Shown here: piece after piece, positions 9,090 through 15,449 of the stretch
Position numbering within the stretch: position 1 is the stretch's first letter
How the letters are laid out: the number at the start of each line of letters is the position of its first letter
Source: JAWOFN01 sp046497505 [NCBI: bacterium]
GTDB lineage: Bacteria > Blakebacterota > Blakebacteria > Blakebacterales
Reading direction: 5' to 3'
Length of the DNA: 22,572 nt
Assembly (NCBI GenBank): GCA_046497505.1
Contig: JAWOFN010000068.1
Coordinates: forward strand, 1-22,572
Translations under genes and position numbers: made by a program
Notes under the pieces: generated by a model
Seen by the model: only the letters and a program-made list of their open reading frames with translations
Databases searched by the model: none
Told to the model about the DNA's origin: nothing

Positions 9090-9656
9090 TCAGTTGTACC
9101 GGTTCATCGTCTCGGACACCCCGTCCTTGATGAAGGATTCCGCGGCGTCCGCCGCAGTCCGGACGGTTTCCCGGATGACCGTGAGTTCGTCGTCATCGAA
9201 TCGGTCCAGCACGAAACCGCGCAGGTCGAAGGGCATCTGCTCCCGCCCCACCCCTATGCGCAGCCTCGCGAAATCGTCCCTTCCGAGCTGGCAGATGATG
9301 CTCGCCAGCCCTTTGTGCCCCCCCTCCGAACCCTCCGGCCGGAGTCTCAGCGTTCCGAGGGGCAGGTTCACGTCGTCCACCACCACCAGGAGCCGTTCCA
9401 TGTCGGTCTTGTAGAAGGCGACCAGGTCGCGGACAGCGTGTCCGCTCAGGTTCATGTAGGTCGTGGGTTTGGCCAGGACCACCCGGTCTCCCTCCACGAG
9501 GACCGTCGCCGTCACGTAATCCCCGCGCCCCGAGGAGAACCCGACCTGAAGCCGGTCGGCCAGCAGGTCGGCCACCTCGAAACCGACGTTGTGACGGGTA
9601 CCCTCGTATTCCCGACCCGGGTTCCCAAGGCCGACGATGAGATAGGGGACTGCCAT
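9090..9656 (-). CDS. pth: Peptidyl-tRNA hydrolase
   Basis: Cleaves the ester bond of peptidyl-tRNAs dropped from ribosomes, recycling tRNA. The 188-residue length is standard. Recognisable are [20 protein letters not shown] (7-26) with Asn11 and catalytic His22, PTTYMNLSG (64-72) with Asn69, [16 protein letters not shown] (91-106) with Asp94 in the place of catalytic Asp93, and [12 protein letters not shown] (109-120), where Lys replaces the Asn found in E. coli, a common substitution. The gene lies 36 bases after rplY, the usual rplY-pth neighbour pair. No convincing ribosome binding site precedes the ATG. Confidence 0.97.
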   Translation of the reverse strand: MAVPYLIVGLGNPGREYEGTRHNVGFEVADLLADRLQVGFSSGRGDYVTATVLVEGDRVVLAKPTTYMNLSGHAVRDLVAFYKTDMERLLVVVDDVNLPLGTLRLRPEGSEGGHKGLASIICQLGRDDFARLRIGVGREQMPFDLRGFVLDRFDDDELTVIRETVRTAADAAESFIKDGVSETMNRYN

Positions 9657-9692
9657 GGGCTGCGGGCAGACCGCGCGGAGCGCGGCCTCCCG

Positions 9693-10379
9693 CTACGCTT
9701 CCTCGGGCTCCGGAGCCTCTTCTGCAGGCTCTTCGCCTTCCTCGAGTTCCTCTTCCTCGCCGACGAGGGCGGGCTCGCCCAGGACCTCTTCCTCTTCCTC
9801 TTCGACCTCGAGTTCCAAGCGCGGGGCCACCACGGTGGCCGCGGCCCGTCCGGTGTCGGTGAGGATCTCGAAGTCCCCGAATTCCACGTCGCTGACGTGG
9901 AGGGTGTCACCGATGGTGAGTTCGCTGACGTCCAGGGTGAAGTTCTCGGGGATGTCGGCGGGGAGACACTTGATATCGATCCCCTGGATACGCTGCTCCA
10001 GGATCCCGCCCTGGACCTTGACGCCTTCCGGCGTGCCTTCCAGGACCAGGGGCACCTCGACCTCGATCTCCCTCGTCATGTCGATGTGGACGAGGTCGAT
10101 GTGGCGCAGGTCGTCCCGAACCGGGTCGCGCTGCACTTCGCGGATGATGGTCACACGGTCCGCGGACTTCTCATCGTCCAATAGGAGGGTGATCAGGGTG
10201 TTCTCGGTCAGACCGCTCTTGATGAGGGCCTGGAAGTCCCTGTTGTCGATCTGGATGGGCTGGGGATCCTCGCTGCGTCCGTAGAGGACCGCGGGGATCT
10301 GACCCGACTGGCGCAGACGGCGCGCCGGCCTGGTCCCCGTCGCCTCCCGGCGACGAGCCCGAAGGGTGGCTTTATCCAT
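9693..10379 (-). CDS. rplY: 50S ribosomal protein L25, long CTC/TL5 form, acidic tail
   Basis: Binds 5S rRNA in the 50S central protuberance. The 228-residue product has the N-terminal 5S-binding domain (about 1-95: RARRREATGTRPARRLRQSGQIPAVLYG, then LDDEKSADRVTIIREVQRDPV and IDLVHID). The beta-rich TL5 C-terminal domain follows (about 103-187). A tail at 188-228 is more than half Glu, with Pro and Ala. The chosen ATG at 10379 has AGGAGG (10390-10395) ten bases upstream; an upstream in-frame ATG at 10439 would add 20 non-conserved residues and lies before a strong hairpin. It sits between prs and pth, the common arrangement. Confidence 0.95.
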   Translation of the reverse strand: MDKATLRARRREATGTRPARRLRQSGQIPAVLYGRSEDPQPIQIDNRDFQALIKSGLTENTLITLLLDDEKSADRVTIIREVQRDPVRDDLRHIDLVHIDMTREIEVEVPLVLEGTPEGVKVQGGILEQRIQGIDIKCLPADIPENFTLDVSELTIGDTLHVSDVEFGDFEILTDTGRAAATVVAPRLELEVEEEEEEVLGEPALVGEEEELEEGEEPAEEAPEPEEA

Positions 10380-10389
10380 GCTAGCTCGG

Positions 10390-10431
10390 CCTCCTGATGG
10401 GCCGCGGTCAAAGGGTCGCCCCTCCGCGGCC
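10390..10431 (-). promoter_or_regulatory. rplY leader hairpin plus ribosome binding site
   Basis: An eight-base perfect stem (10400-10407 with 10424-10431) encloses a shorter GGG/CCC stem (10413-10415 with 10420-10422), whose loop reads GCGA in the message, a GNRA tetraloop. The structure ends four bases before the AGGAGG at 10390-10395. Its place suggests a role in rplY mRNA translation or stability. I know of no described family that it matches. Confidence 0.35.
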
Positions 10432-10440
10432 GCTGGCATG

Positions 10441-10464
10441 CGGCCGGCGTTCGGTCACCGGCCG
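10441..10464 (-). terminator. GC-rich hairpin downstream of prs
   Basis: Seven-base perfect inverted repeat (10441-10447 with 10458-10464, ten-base loop) beginning 17 bases after the prs stop. There is no T-run, so termination would be weak or factor-dependent; it may separate prs from rplY expression. Confidence 0.35.
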
Positions 10465-10480
10465 ATATGTAGGGGATCGA

Positions 10481-11416
10481 TCAATCGAAAAGGCTGCTTA
10501 TGCTCTCCTCGTCGTGCGTACGACGGATGGCTTCGCCGAAGATATGTCCTACAGAGACGATCTCCAAGCCCGTATAACGCTTCCGCTCCGGGATGTCGAT
10601 CGTGTTCGTGACGATCAGGCGCTCGATATCGCTCTCCTTCAGCCGCTCGATGGCGGGACCGGAGAGGATCCCGTGGGTGCATGCCGCATAGATGTGCGCC
10701 GCCCCTTTCTCCTTCAAGGCCCTGGCTGCCTCGCAGAGCGTCCCGGCGGTGTCCACCATGTCGTCCCGCAGCAGCACGTTCTTGCCCTCCACGTCACCGA
10801 TGACGTTCATGACCTCCACCGAGTTGGCGTGGGGGCGCCGCTTGTCGATGAGGGCCAGTCCAGCGTCCAGACGCTTGGCGTACGCCCGGGCCATCCGGAG
10901 CGATCCAACATCGGGACCCACCACAACCAGGTCGGAGATATCCATCTCCTTGAAGTAGTTCGTGAAGGTGATGCTGGAGTAGAGGTGGTCGACGGGGATG
11001 TCGAAGAACCCCTGGATCTGGGCCGCGTGCAGGTCCATGGTCAGGACCCGGTCCGCACCCGAGCGGGTGATGAGATCCGCCATGAGCTTGGCGGAGATGC
11101 TCACCCTCGGCTGGTCCTTCCGATCCTGCCGGCTGTAGCCGTAGTAGGGCACCACCGCGGTGACACGCTTGGCGGAGGCCTTGCGGGCCGCATCGATCAT
11201 GAGGAAGAGTTCGATGAGGTTGCTGGGAGGGCTGTGGGTGGACTGGACGATGAACACGTCCGCCCCCCGGATGTTCTCCTGGTATTTGACGAAGATCTCA
11301 CCGTCGGAGAAGTTATGGACCTCCAGCCCGCCCAGGGGGAGGTTCAGGTAGTCCGTGATCTCCTGGGCGAGCGGCCTGTTCGATGTCCCGGAGAACAGCT
11401 TCAGATCGTACGGCAT
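10481..11416 (-). CDS. prs: Ribose-phosphate pyrophosphokinase (PRPP synthase)
   Basis: Makes PRPP from ribose 5-phosphate and ATP for purine, pyrimidine, NAD, His and Trp synthesis. The 311 residues show the class I pattern: LFSGTSNRPLA (7-17), NFSDGEIFVKYQENIRGADVF (35-55), the flexible catalytic loop YYGYSRQDRK (91-100), DLHAAQIQGFF (128-138) with His130 and the PRPP-binding segment RDDMVDTAGT (217-226). Arg217 stands where Val or Ile is more usual. The end ISSLFD resembles the usual 'VS.LF' close. The gene is the first of its minus-strand group, after the divergent DUF309 gene, and a purine-rich GACGGAAG lies close before the ATG. Confidence 0.98.
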   Translation of the reverse strand: MPYDLKLFSGTSNRPLAQEITDYLNLPLGGLEVHNFSDGEIFVKYQENIRGADVFIVQSTHSPPSNLIELFLMIDAARKASAKRVTAVVPYYGYSRQDRKDQPRVSISAKLMADLITRSGADRVLTMDLHAAQIQGFFDIPVDHLYSSITFTNYFKEMDISDLVVVGPDVGSLRMARAYAKRLDAGLALIDKRRPHANSVEVMNVIGDVEGKNVLLRDDMVDTAGTLCEAARALKEKGAAHIYAACTHGILSGPAIERLKESDIERLIVTNTIDIPERKRYTGLEIVSVGHIFGEAIRRTHDEESISSLFD

Positions 11417-11535
11417 GAATCGCTTCCGTCGGCTGGGAACTGCTGTGTAAGGTGAAGAGGGTGAGGCGGCATGTCACCCCCGACGTCCAATTAGTTACAT
11501 CCTATGCCCGACAACAAGGTCCAAGCGAGTGCCGC
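11417..11535. promoter_or_regulatory. Divergent intergenic region between prs and DUF309 gene
   Basis: The only divergent gene pair in the window shares these 119 bases, which must hold promoters in both directions. A locally AT-rich island (about 11489-11505, ATTAGTTACATCCTATG on the plus strand) stands out from its GC-rich surroundings. On the minus strand it offers loose matches such as TTGTTG, 16 bases, ACTAAT for prs. No box is good enough to assign firmly, and no clear plus-strand promoter was found. Confidence 0.35.
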
Positions 11536-12126
11536 ATGACCCATACAGCCCCTTCCCGTGAGCCGCTCCCCCGCTACGCTCCCGGACGTGATCTCCCCCC
11601 CTATGCCTTCGTGGGCGGCGGTCCCTTCCCCCACCCCAGGAACCAGGAGGGGGGACACAGCCTGGGCGAGCCGGAACCGAAAGCGGCGCCCCTCGCCCCG
11701 GAGGCATGGGAGGAGAACGAGGCGTACCGCTACGGCATGGATCTCTTCAACCACGGCTACTACTGGGAGGCCCACGAGCAGTGGGAGGCGGTATGGGTCG
11801 CCAGCGGCCGGGAAGGTACCGCCGCCGAGTTCCTGAAGGGTCTCATCAAACTGGCCGCCTGCGGCGTGAAGGTGAGGCAGGAACGGAACCGGGGGATCCG
11901 CCGACACGCCTGCCGTGCCATCGGACACTTCCAACGCGTCATCGAGGAAGCGGGCCGGCGCAGTTATGCGGGACTCGACCTGGATGAACTCATCCTCTTC
12001 GCAGAGGACATCCTGGAGAACCCGGAGGGGTCCGGACCCGACGGGGGGGAGCGGGTGACCGTGGTGTTCGATCGCACCCTCCAGCCCGGAGGGGATGAGG
12101 ACACACCTCCTTCAGCGGGTCCGTGA
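11536..12126 (+). CDS. DUF309 family protein
   Basis: A 196-residue protein of a small helical family with unknown function. The core covers about residues 61-162. Its hallmark is YRYGMDLFNHGYYWEAHEQWEAVW (64-87), with His80-Glu81 and the two Trp that mark the family. A second helix, LKGLIKLAACGVKVRQERNRGIRRHACRA, follows. The N-terminal section with LPRYAPGRDLPPYAFVGGG and a PHP motif is also seen in longer family members. I chose the ATG at 11536 because the recognisable N-terminus starts there; a longer frame from 11452 adds 28 unlikely residues. The ribosome binding site is weak. It is the only plus-strand gene here, and its end overlaps the end of the facing lipoprotein gene by 15 bases. 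A metal-binding or enzyme role is possible but not shown. Confidence 0.85.
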   Translation: MTHTAPSREPLPRYAPGRDLPPYAFVGGGPFPHPRNQEGGHSLGEPEPKAAPLAPEAWEENEAYRYGMDLFNHGYYWEAHEQWEAVWVASGREGTAAEFLKGLIKLAACGVKVRQERNRGIRRHACRAIGHFQRVIEEAGRRSYAGLDLDELILFAEDILENPEGSGPDGGERVTVVFDRTLQPGGDEDTPPSAGP

Positions 12127-12585
12127 GAGGTCGAAGCTGAGCCGGACCTCGGAGAGACCCGTGGTGAAGGACACCGTCATCTCCCCCGTATAGGATTCCG
12201 CGTCCAGACGTCCGGACACTGCGGCGGTCTCCCGGATGTGTCGTCCGAAAGGCAGGACCTCCAGGTACCACCAGCCCCTGCCGGAGAGCCGCCCCCCGGA
12301 ACCCACCACCACCAGCAGTTCCACCCTCTGGAGTGCCTCCTCCTGCAGGTCGTTGACATAGCGGTACCGGCCGGCCGCCTCGGCCATACCGTCCCCGCCC
12401 ACCTGGAGGGTGAGTATGTTCTCCCCGGGGCGGATGTCCTCTCCCCGGGAAGCGGTCCAGGATGCCTCCCAGGTGCCCTCCATCTCCTCCGTGCTCCGGG
12501 TGAGCGAGCACCCGGCCAGGAGGAGCAGGGAAAGCAGTACTGCGAGACCCCGGGCCGGGAGGGGGGGTGTCTTGAAGAGGGTCAT
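12112..12585 (-). CDS. Small hypothetical lipoprotein
   Basis: 157 residues with a clear signal: basic start, Leu-rich core (14-23) and lipobox LLAGC (Cys26). The mature part is about 130 residues, rich in beta-type alternation (ILTLQVGGD, VELLVVVGSGGRLSGRGWWYLEVLPF, EMTVSFTTGLSEVRLSFDLS). That is compatible with a small lipocalin-like or other beta barrel or sandwich, though I recognise no family. GGAGGAG precedes the ATG closely. It lies 25 bases downstream of tRNA-Gln on the same strand and could be read from the tRNA transcript. Its 3' end overlaps the end of DUF309 by 15 bases. It is one of three lipoproteins in the window. Confidence 0.7.
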   Translation of the reverse strand: MTLFKTPPLPARGLAVLLSLLLLAGCSLTRSTEEMEGTWEASWTASRGEDIRPGENILTLQVGGDGMAEAAGRYRYVNDLQEEALQRVELLVVVGSGGRLSGRGWWYLEVLPFGRHIRETAAVSGRLDAESYTGEMTVSFTTGLSEVRLSFDLSRTR

Positions 12586-12610
12586 GGCTCCTCCGCGGCG
12601 GGCGGGATGA

Positions 12611-12684
12611 TGGCTGGGGCGCCAGGATTCGAACCTGGATTCCCGGATCCAAAGTCCGGGGACTTGCCGTTAGTCGACGCCCCA
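12611..12684 (-). tRNA. tRNA-Gln (anticodon UUG)
   Basis: A 74-base cloverleaf including the encoded CCA (12611-12613). The acceptor stem TGGGGCG pairs with CGCCCCA; a U1-A72 pair is typical of tRNA-Gln. The anticodon stem CCGGA/TCCGG holds the loop CTTTGGA with anticodon TTG (12650-12652), reading CAA and, by wobble, CAG. The T arm carries GGTTCGAATCC. The gene lies between spoVG and a lipoprotein gene; an ispE-tRNA-Gln-prs neighbourhood is common in other bacteria, which supports the identity. Confidence 0.97.
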
Positions 12685-12742
12685 GCGTGGCCGTCATCTG
12701 GAAACAACCGGCGAGCAGCGGCTGAGGCAACGGGAACCCTGC

Positions 12743-13042
12743 TCAGGCCCCTGAAGACCCGGGTCCCCCGGCATCCCCCCGCTCTCCCGTTTCCTGTTCC
12801 CTCCGGTAGGCCCCCAGGACCGCTTCTTCCAGCCGCTCCCGCATCCCGCTGTTGATGGGATGAGCGATGTCCTGGTGGGAACCGTCCGGACGCTTCCTGC
12901 TGGGCATGGAGACGAAACGGCCGCTGTCGCCCTCGATGACCTTGAGCCCGCGGACGACGAACTCGTCGTCGAAGGTCACGTTGGCGAAGGCCTTGAGACG
13001 CTCCTCGTCCCGAAGGGAGATCCGTACCTCGGTGATCTGCAT
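12743..13042 (-). CDS. spoVG: SpoVG family regulator
   Basis: A 99-residue member of the SpoVG family, small nucleic-acid-binding regulators first known in Bacillus sporulation but found in many non-spore formers. The family pattern is clear: MQITEVRISLRDEERLKAFA, VTFDDEFVVRGLKVIEG, then FVSMPSRKRPDGSHQDIAHPIN with the usual MPSRK motif, and a helix that would pair with the nucleic acid. The last 20 or so residues are a Gly/Glu-rich tail. The ATG at 13042 has GAGGTGA nine bases upstream; a GTG four codons earlier overlaps that site and is less likely. It follows ispE by 54 bases, an arrangement also found in Bacillus-type genomes. Its targets here are unknown. Confidence 0.95.
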   Translation of the reverse strand: MQITEVRISLRDEERLKAFANVTFDDEFVVRGLKVIEGDSGRFVSMPSRKRPDGSHQDIAHPINSGMRERLEEAVLGAYRREQETGERGDAGGPGSSGA

Positions 13043-13096
13043 CGGAGGGGTCACCTCACGGCGGTGCTGTTGCCGGACGTCGGTCCGGGGGTGGTG

Positions 13097-13972
13097 TTAG
13101 CGCAGTTCTGTGAGTACGGTCCGCAGGTACCGGGAAGCGAGATGCCGCGACGCCGTCCTCGCCCGACCCACCGTGTCGAACAGCCCGTAGACCGCCGACC
13201 CGCTGCCGGTCATGGAGACATGGACAGCTCCCTCTCCCCTCAGCCGTCCGAGCAGGGTCTCGACCTCGGGGTAGACCTCGACGACGCCCCTCGCAAGGTC
13301 GTTCTCGAAGCCTCGTTCGATGCAGACGCGTACGGGTCCTGAATCGGACGGTAGATACTCCCGGTAGGCAGCCTCACGTGTCAAGGCCCAGTCCGCCCGG
13401 CCGTAGGCCCAAGCCGTGTCCACGGAAAAATCGGGGAGGAGCAGCAGCACGGGCGTGTCATCCGCAGCCGGCAAAGGGGTCAGCCGGTCCCCCTTCCCCT
13501 CGGCCAGGGCGCAGCCTCCCTCGAGGAAGAAGGGCACGTCGGCCCCCAGTCCGGAGGCCAGACAGGCCAGTTCCTTCCGGGGGAGTCCCGTTCCGTAGAG
13601 GGCATCCACGCCCTTGAGCACCGCGGCGGCATCGCTGCTCCCTCCCCCGAGGCCGGCGCCCGGAGGTACACGCTTGACGAGGCGGATCCCGACCCCGGGG
13701 AGACCGGCGTGGTCCAGGAGGGCCCGTGCCGCTCTCCAGGCCAGGTTCTGTTCATCGGAAGGGATTTCCGCGACCGTCTCCGGCCGGGGGGCGTCCGGGG
13801 CCGGAACCATCTCCAGGGTGATCTTCCCCGCCCGCTCCAGGTGGACCTCGTCTCCCCACGCCAGGGTATGCAGGACGGTCTCCAGCTCGTGGTACCCGTC
13901 TTCCCGCCTGCGCAGGATCCGGAGACCCAGGTTGATCTTTGCCGGGGCGTCGAGCCTGAGGCGTTCCGGCAC
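13097..13972 (-). CDS. ispE: 4-diphosphocytidyl-2-C-methyl-D-erythritol kinase
   Basis: GHMP-family kinase of the non-mevalonate isoprenoid pathway; phosphorylates CDP-ME at the 2-hydroxyl. The 291-residue protein has the lysine motif APAKINLGLRI (9-19, Lys12), DGYHELETVLHT (25-36), the ATP loop PPGAGLGGGSSDAA (103-116), GADVPFFLEGGCALAEGKG (143-161) with catalytic Asp145, and the C-terminal GHMP motif MTGSGSAVYGLF. The start is GTG, four bases after the gmhA stop. No strong ribosome binding site is seen, but the conserved N-terminus leaves no room for a later start. Confidence 0.98.
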   Translation of the reverse strand: MPERLRLDAPAKINLGLRILRRREDGYHELETVLHTLAWGDEVHLERAGKITLEMVPAPDAPRPETVAEIPSDEQNLAWRAARALLDHAGLPGVGIRLVKRVPPGAGLGGGSSDAAAVLKGVDALYGTGLPRKELACLASGLGADVPFFLEGGCALAEGKGDRLTPLPAADDTPVLLLLPDFSVDTAWAYGRADWALTREAAYREYLPSDSGPVRVCIERGFENDLARGVVEVYPEVETLLGRLRGEGAVHVSMTGSGSAVYGLFDTVGRARTASRHLASRYLRTVLTELR

Positions 13973-13976
13973 GGAG

Positions 13977-14579
13977 CTAACCGGCGGAGGTGAGGGACCG
14001 CTCGGCGGTCTCGGCCAGGATATGGAGGAGGACCAGGTGTTTCTCCTGGATCAGGTCGGTGTCCCGGCTGGGGACGGAAACGCACACCTCGGCGCTCTGC
14101 GCCATCCTCCCCCCCCCCTCACCGGTGAGGGCAACGGTGGACATCCCCTCTTCACGGGCCCACTCCAGGACCCCCACCACGTTGGGAGAGTCCCCGGAGG
14201 TGGAGAGGCCGATGAGCACGTCCCCCGCCCGCATGAGGGCCTCGGCCTGACGACGGAAGACCTCCTCGAAGCCGTAATCGTTCCCGATGGCCGTGAGGGC
14301 GGAGGTGTCGGTGGTGAGGGCCGCAGACGGGAGGGCCCCCCGTTCCCGCTTGAAACGTCCCACAAGCTCGGCGGCGAAGTGCTGCGCCTGCGCGGCACTG
14401 CCCCCGTTGCCGCAGACGAAGACGGTCCGGCCCTCCCGAACCGCCCGGCTCACCATCTCACAGACGGTCAGGAAGGACTCCTGGATCCCGTCGTACCAGT
14501 CCGGCTCGAAGGCGCTCCGCCGGCCCAGCTCGTGGGCCAGCAGCGCACTCAGCTCCGTATGGTCGGGATGGTCAGACAC
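13977..14579 (-). CDS. gmhA: Phosphoheptose isomerase (SIS domain)
   Basis: Converts sedoheptulose 7-phosphate to D-glycero-manno-heptose 7-phosphate, the first step of ADP-heptose supply for LPS cores or S-layer glycans. The 200 residues carry GNGGSAAQAQHFAAELVGRF (57-76), LTTDTSALTAIGNDYGFEEVF (88-108), GLSTSGDSPNV (124-134) and IQEKHLVLLH (177-186). Expected zinc ligands are present: His67, Glu71, Gln178 and His186. The GTG start overlaps the larE end by eight bases and has AAGGAG six bases before it. DiaA-type SIS proteins are similar, but the intact metal site favours GmhA. The rest of the heptose pathway is not in this window. Confidence 0.94.
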   Translation of the reverse strand: MSDHPDHTELSALLAHELGRRSAFEPDWYDGIQESFLTVCEMVSRAVREGRTVFVCGNGGSAAQAQHFAAELVGRFKRERGALPSAALTTDTSALTAIGNDYGFEEVFRRQAEALMRAGDVLIGLSTSGDSPNVVGVLEWAREEGMSTVALTGEGGGRMAQSAEVCVSVPSRDTDLIQEKHLVLLHILAETAERSLTSAG

Positions 14580-15417
14580 TGGTGTCTCCTTCCGCTTCCT
14601 CGCTGAGGCGACCGCTCCGGTACGGCTTCAGGTCGACGGTGACGAAGGCGTATCCCGCCCCCCTCACTCCTTCGAACACCCGGTGTCGGAGTCCGGCGTC
14701 GCCGAGACGATCCCGCTCCTCCTCGGCCACTTCCAGGCGGGCCAGGTCCCCGTGGTGGCGGACCCGGAAGACCCGGAAGCCCTCATCCCAGAGGACCTCT
14801 TCCGCCCGTTCCACCCGCTGGAGGCGTTCGGATGTCACTGTGGTGCCGGGGGGGATCCTGCTGGCCAGACAGGCCAGGGCGGGTTTATCCCAGGTCTCCA
14901 GACCCCACGCCCGGCTCACCACCCGTATCTCCTCCTTGCCCAGACCACACGCCAGGAGGGGGCTCTCCACGTCCAGCTCCTCCGCTGCCCGGAGACCGGG
15001 CCGCCACTCATCCACATCGTCCGCGTTGGTCCCGTTCACCACCGTCTCCCAGCCTCCCTCCGAGAAGGTCCGGCGGAGGACGGTGTAGAGTTCCTGCTTG
15101 CAGAAGTAGCATCGGTCCCCCCGATTGGCCGCATATCCCTCCCGTTCCACCTCCCGGGTAGGGACGGCCCGGACCGGGACGTCGTGATCGGCTGCGAACC
15201 GCATGGCGGCCCTCAGCTCGCGCCGGGGCAGGCTCGGGGAGTCCGCGACCACGGCCAGGACCCCTTCGGCCCCCAGGACCCTCCGTGCGGCCACCGCTAC
15301 CAGGGCGCTGTCCACCCCTCCGGAATAGGCCACCAGAACGGGCCCTCTCCCCCGGAACCACGCTTCCAGACAGCGTGCCTTCTCCTCCGCCTCCCCGCTG
15401 AGACGCGGCCCGATCAC
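14572..15417 (-). CDS. larE: LarE-type ATP-dependent sacrificial sulfur transferase
   Basis: LarE activates a nicotinate-derived substrate with ATP and inserts sulfur when building the nickel-pincer cofactor of lactate racemase-type enzymes. The 281 residues have the PP-loop motif AYSGGVDSALVA (30-41), NRGDRCYFCKQELY (98-111), NGTNADDVDEWRPG (128-141) and KPALACLASRIPPGTTV (178-194). Cys183 there should correspond to the sulfur-giving cysteine of Lactiplantibacillus LarE. GTG at 15417 has GGGAG nine bases upstream; a GTG at 15453 overlapping the previous stop (GTGA) would add 12 residues and is a fair alternative. No larA, larB or larC lies in the window, so its partner enzymes must be elsewhere, or it serves another thiolation. 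Confidence 0.9.
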   Translation of the reverse strand: MIGPRLSGEAEEKARCLEAWFRGRGPVLVAYSGGVDSALVAVAARRVLGAEGVLAVVADSPSLPRRELRAAMRFAADHDVPVRAVPTREVEREGYAANRGDRCYFCKQELYTVLRRTFSEGGWETVVNGTNADDVDEWRPGLRAAEELDVESPLLACGLGKEEIRVVSRAWGLETWDKPALACLASRIPPGTTVTSERLQRVERAEEVLWDEGFRVFRVRHHGDLARLEVAEEERDRLGDAGLRHRVFEGVRGAGYAFVTVDLKPYRSGRLSEEAEGDTSV

Positions 15418-15449
15418 GTCATCATGCTCCCGAGGGAGGGCCCTTCCGC

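Noticed and set aside
12685-12742. Promoter for tRNA-Gln between spoVG and the tRNA
   Set aside because: No pair of -35/-10 boxes with proper spacing could be found; the tRNA may be read from the upstream operon.
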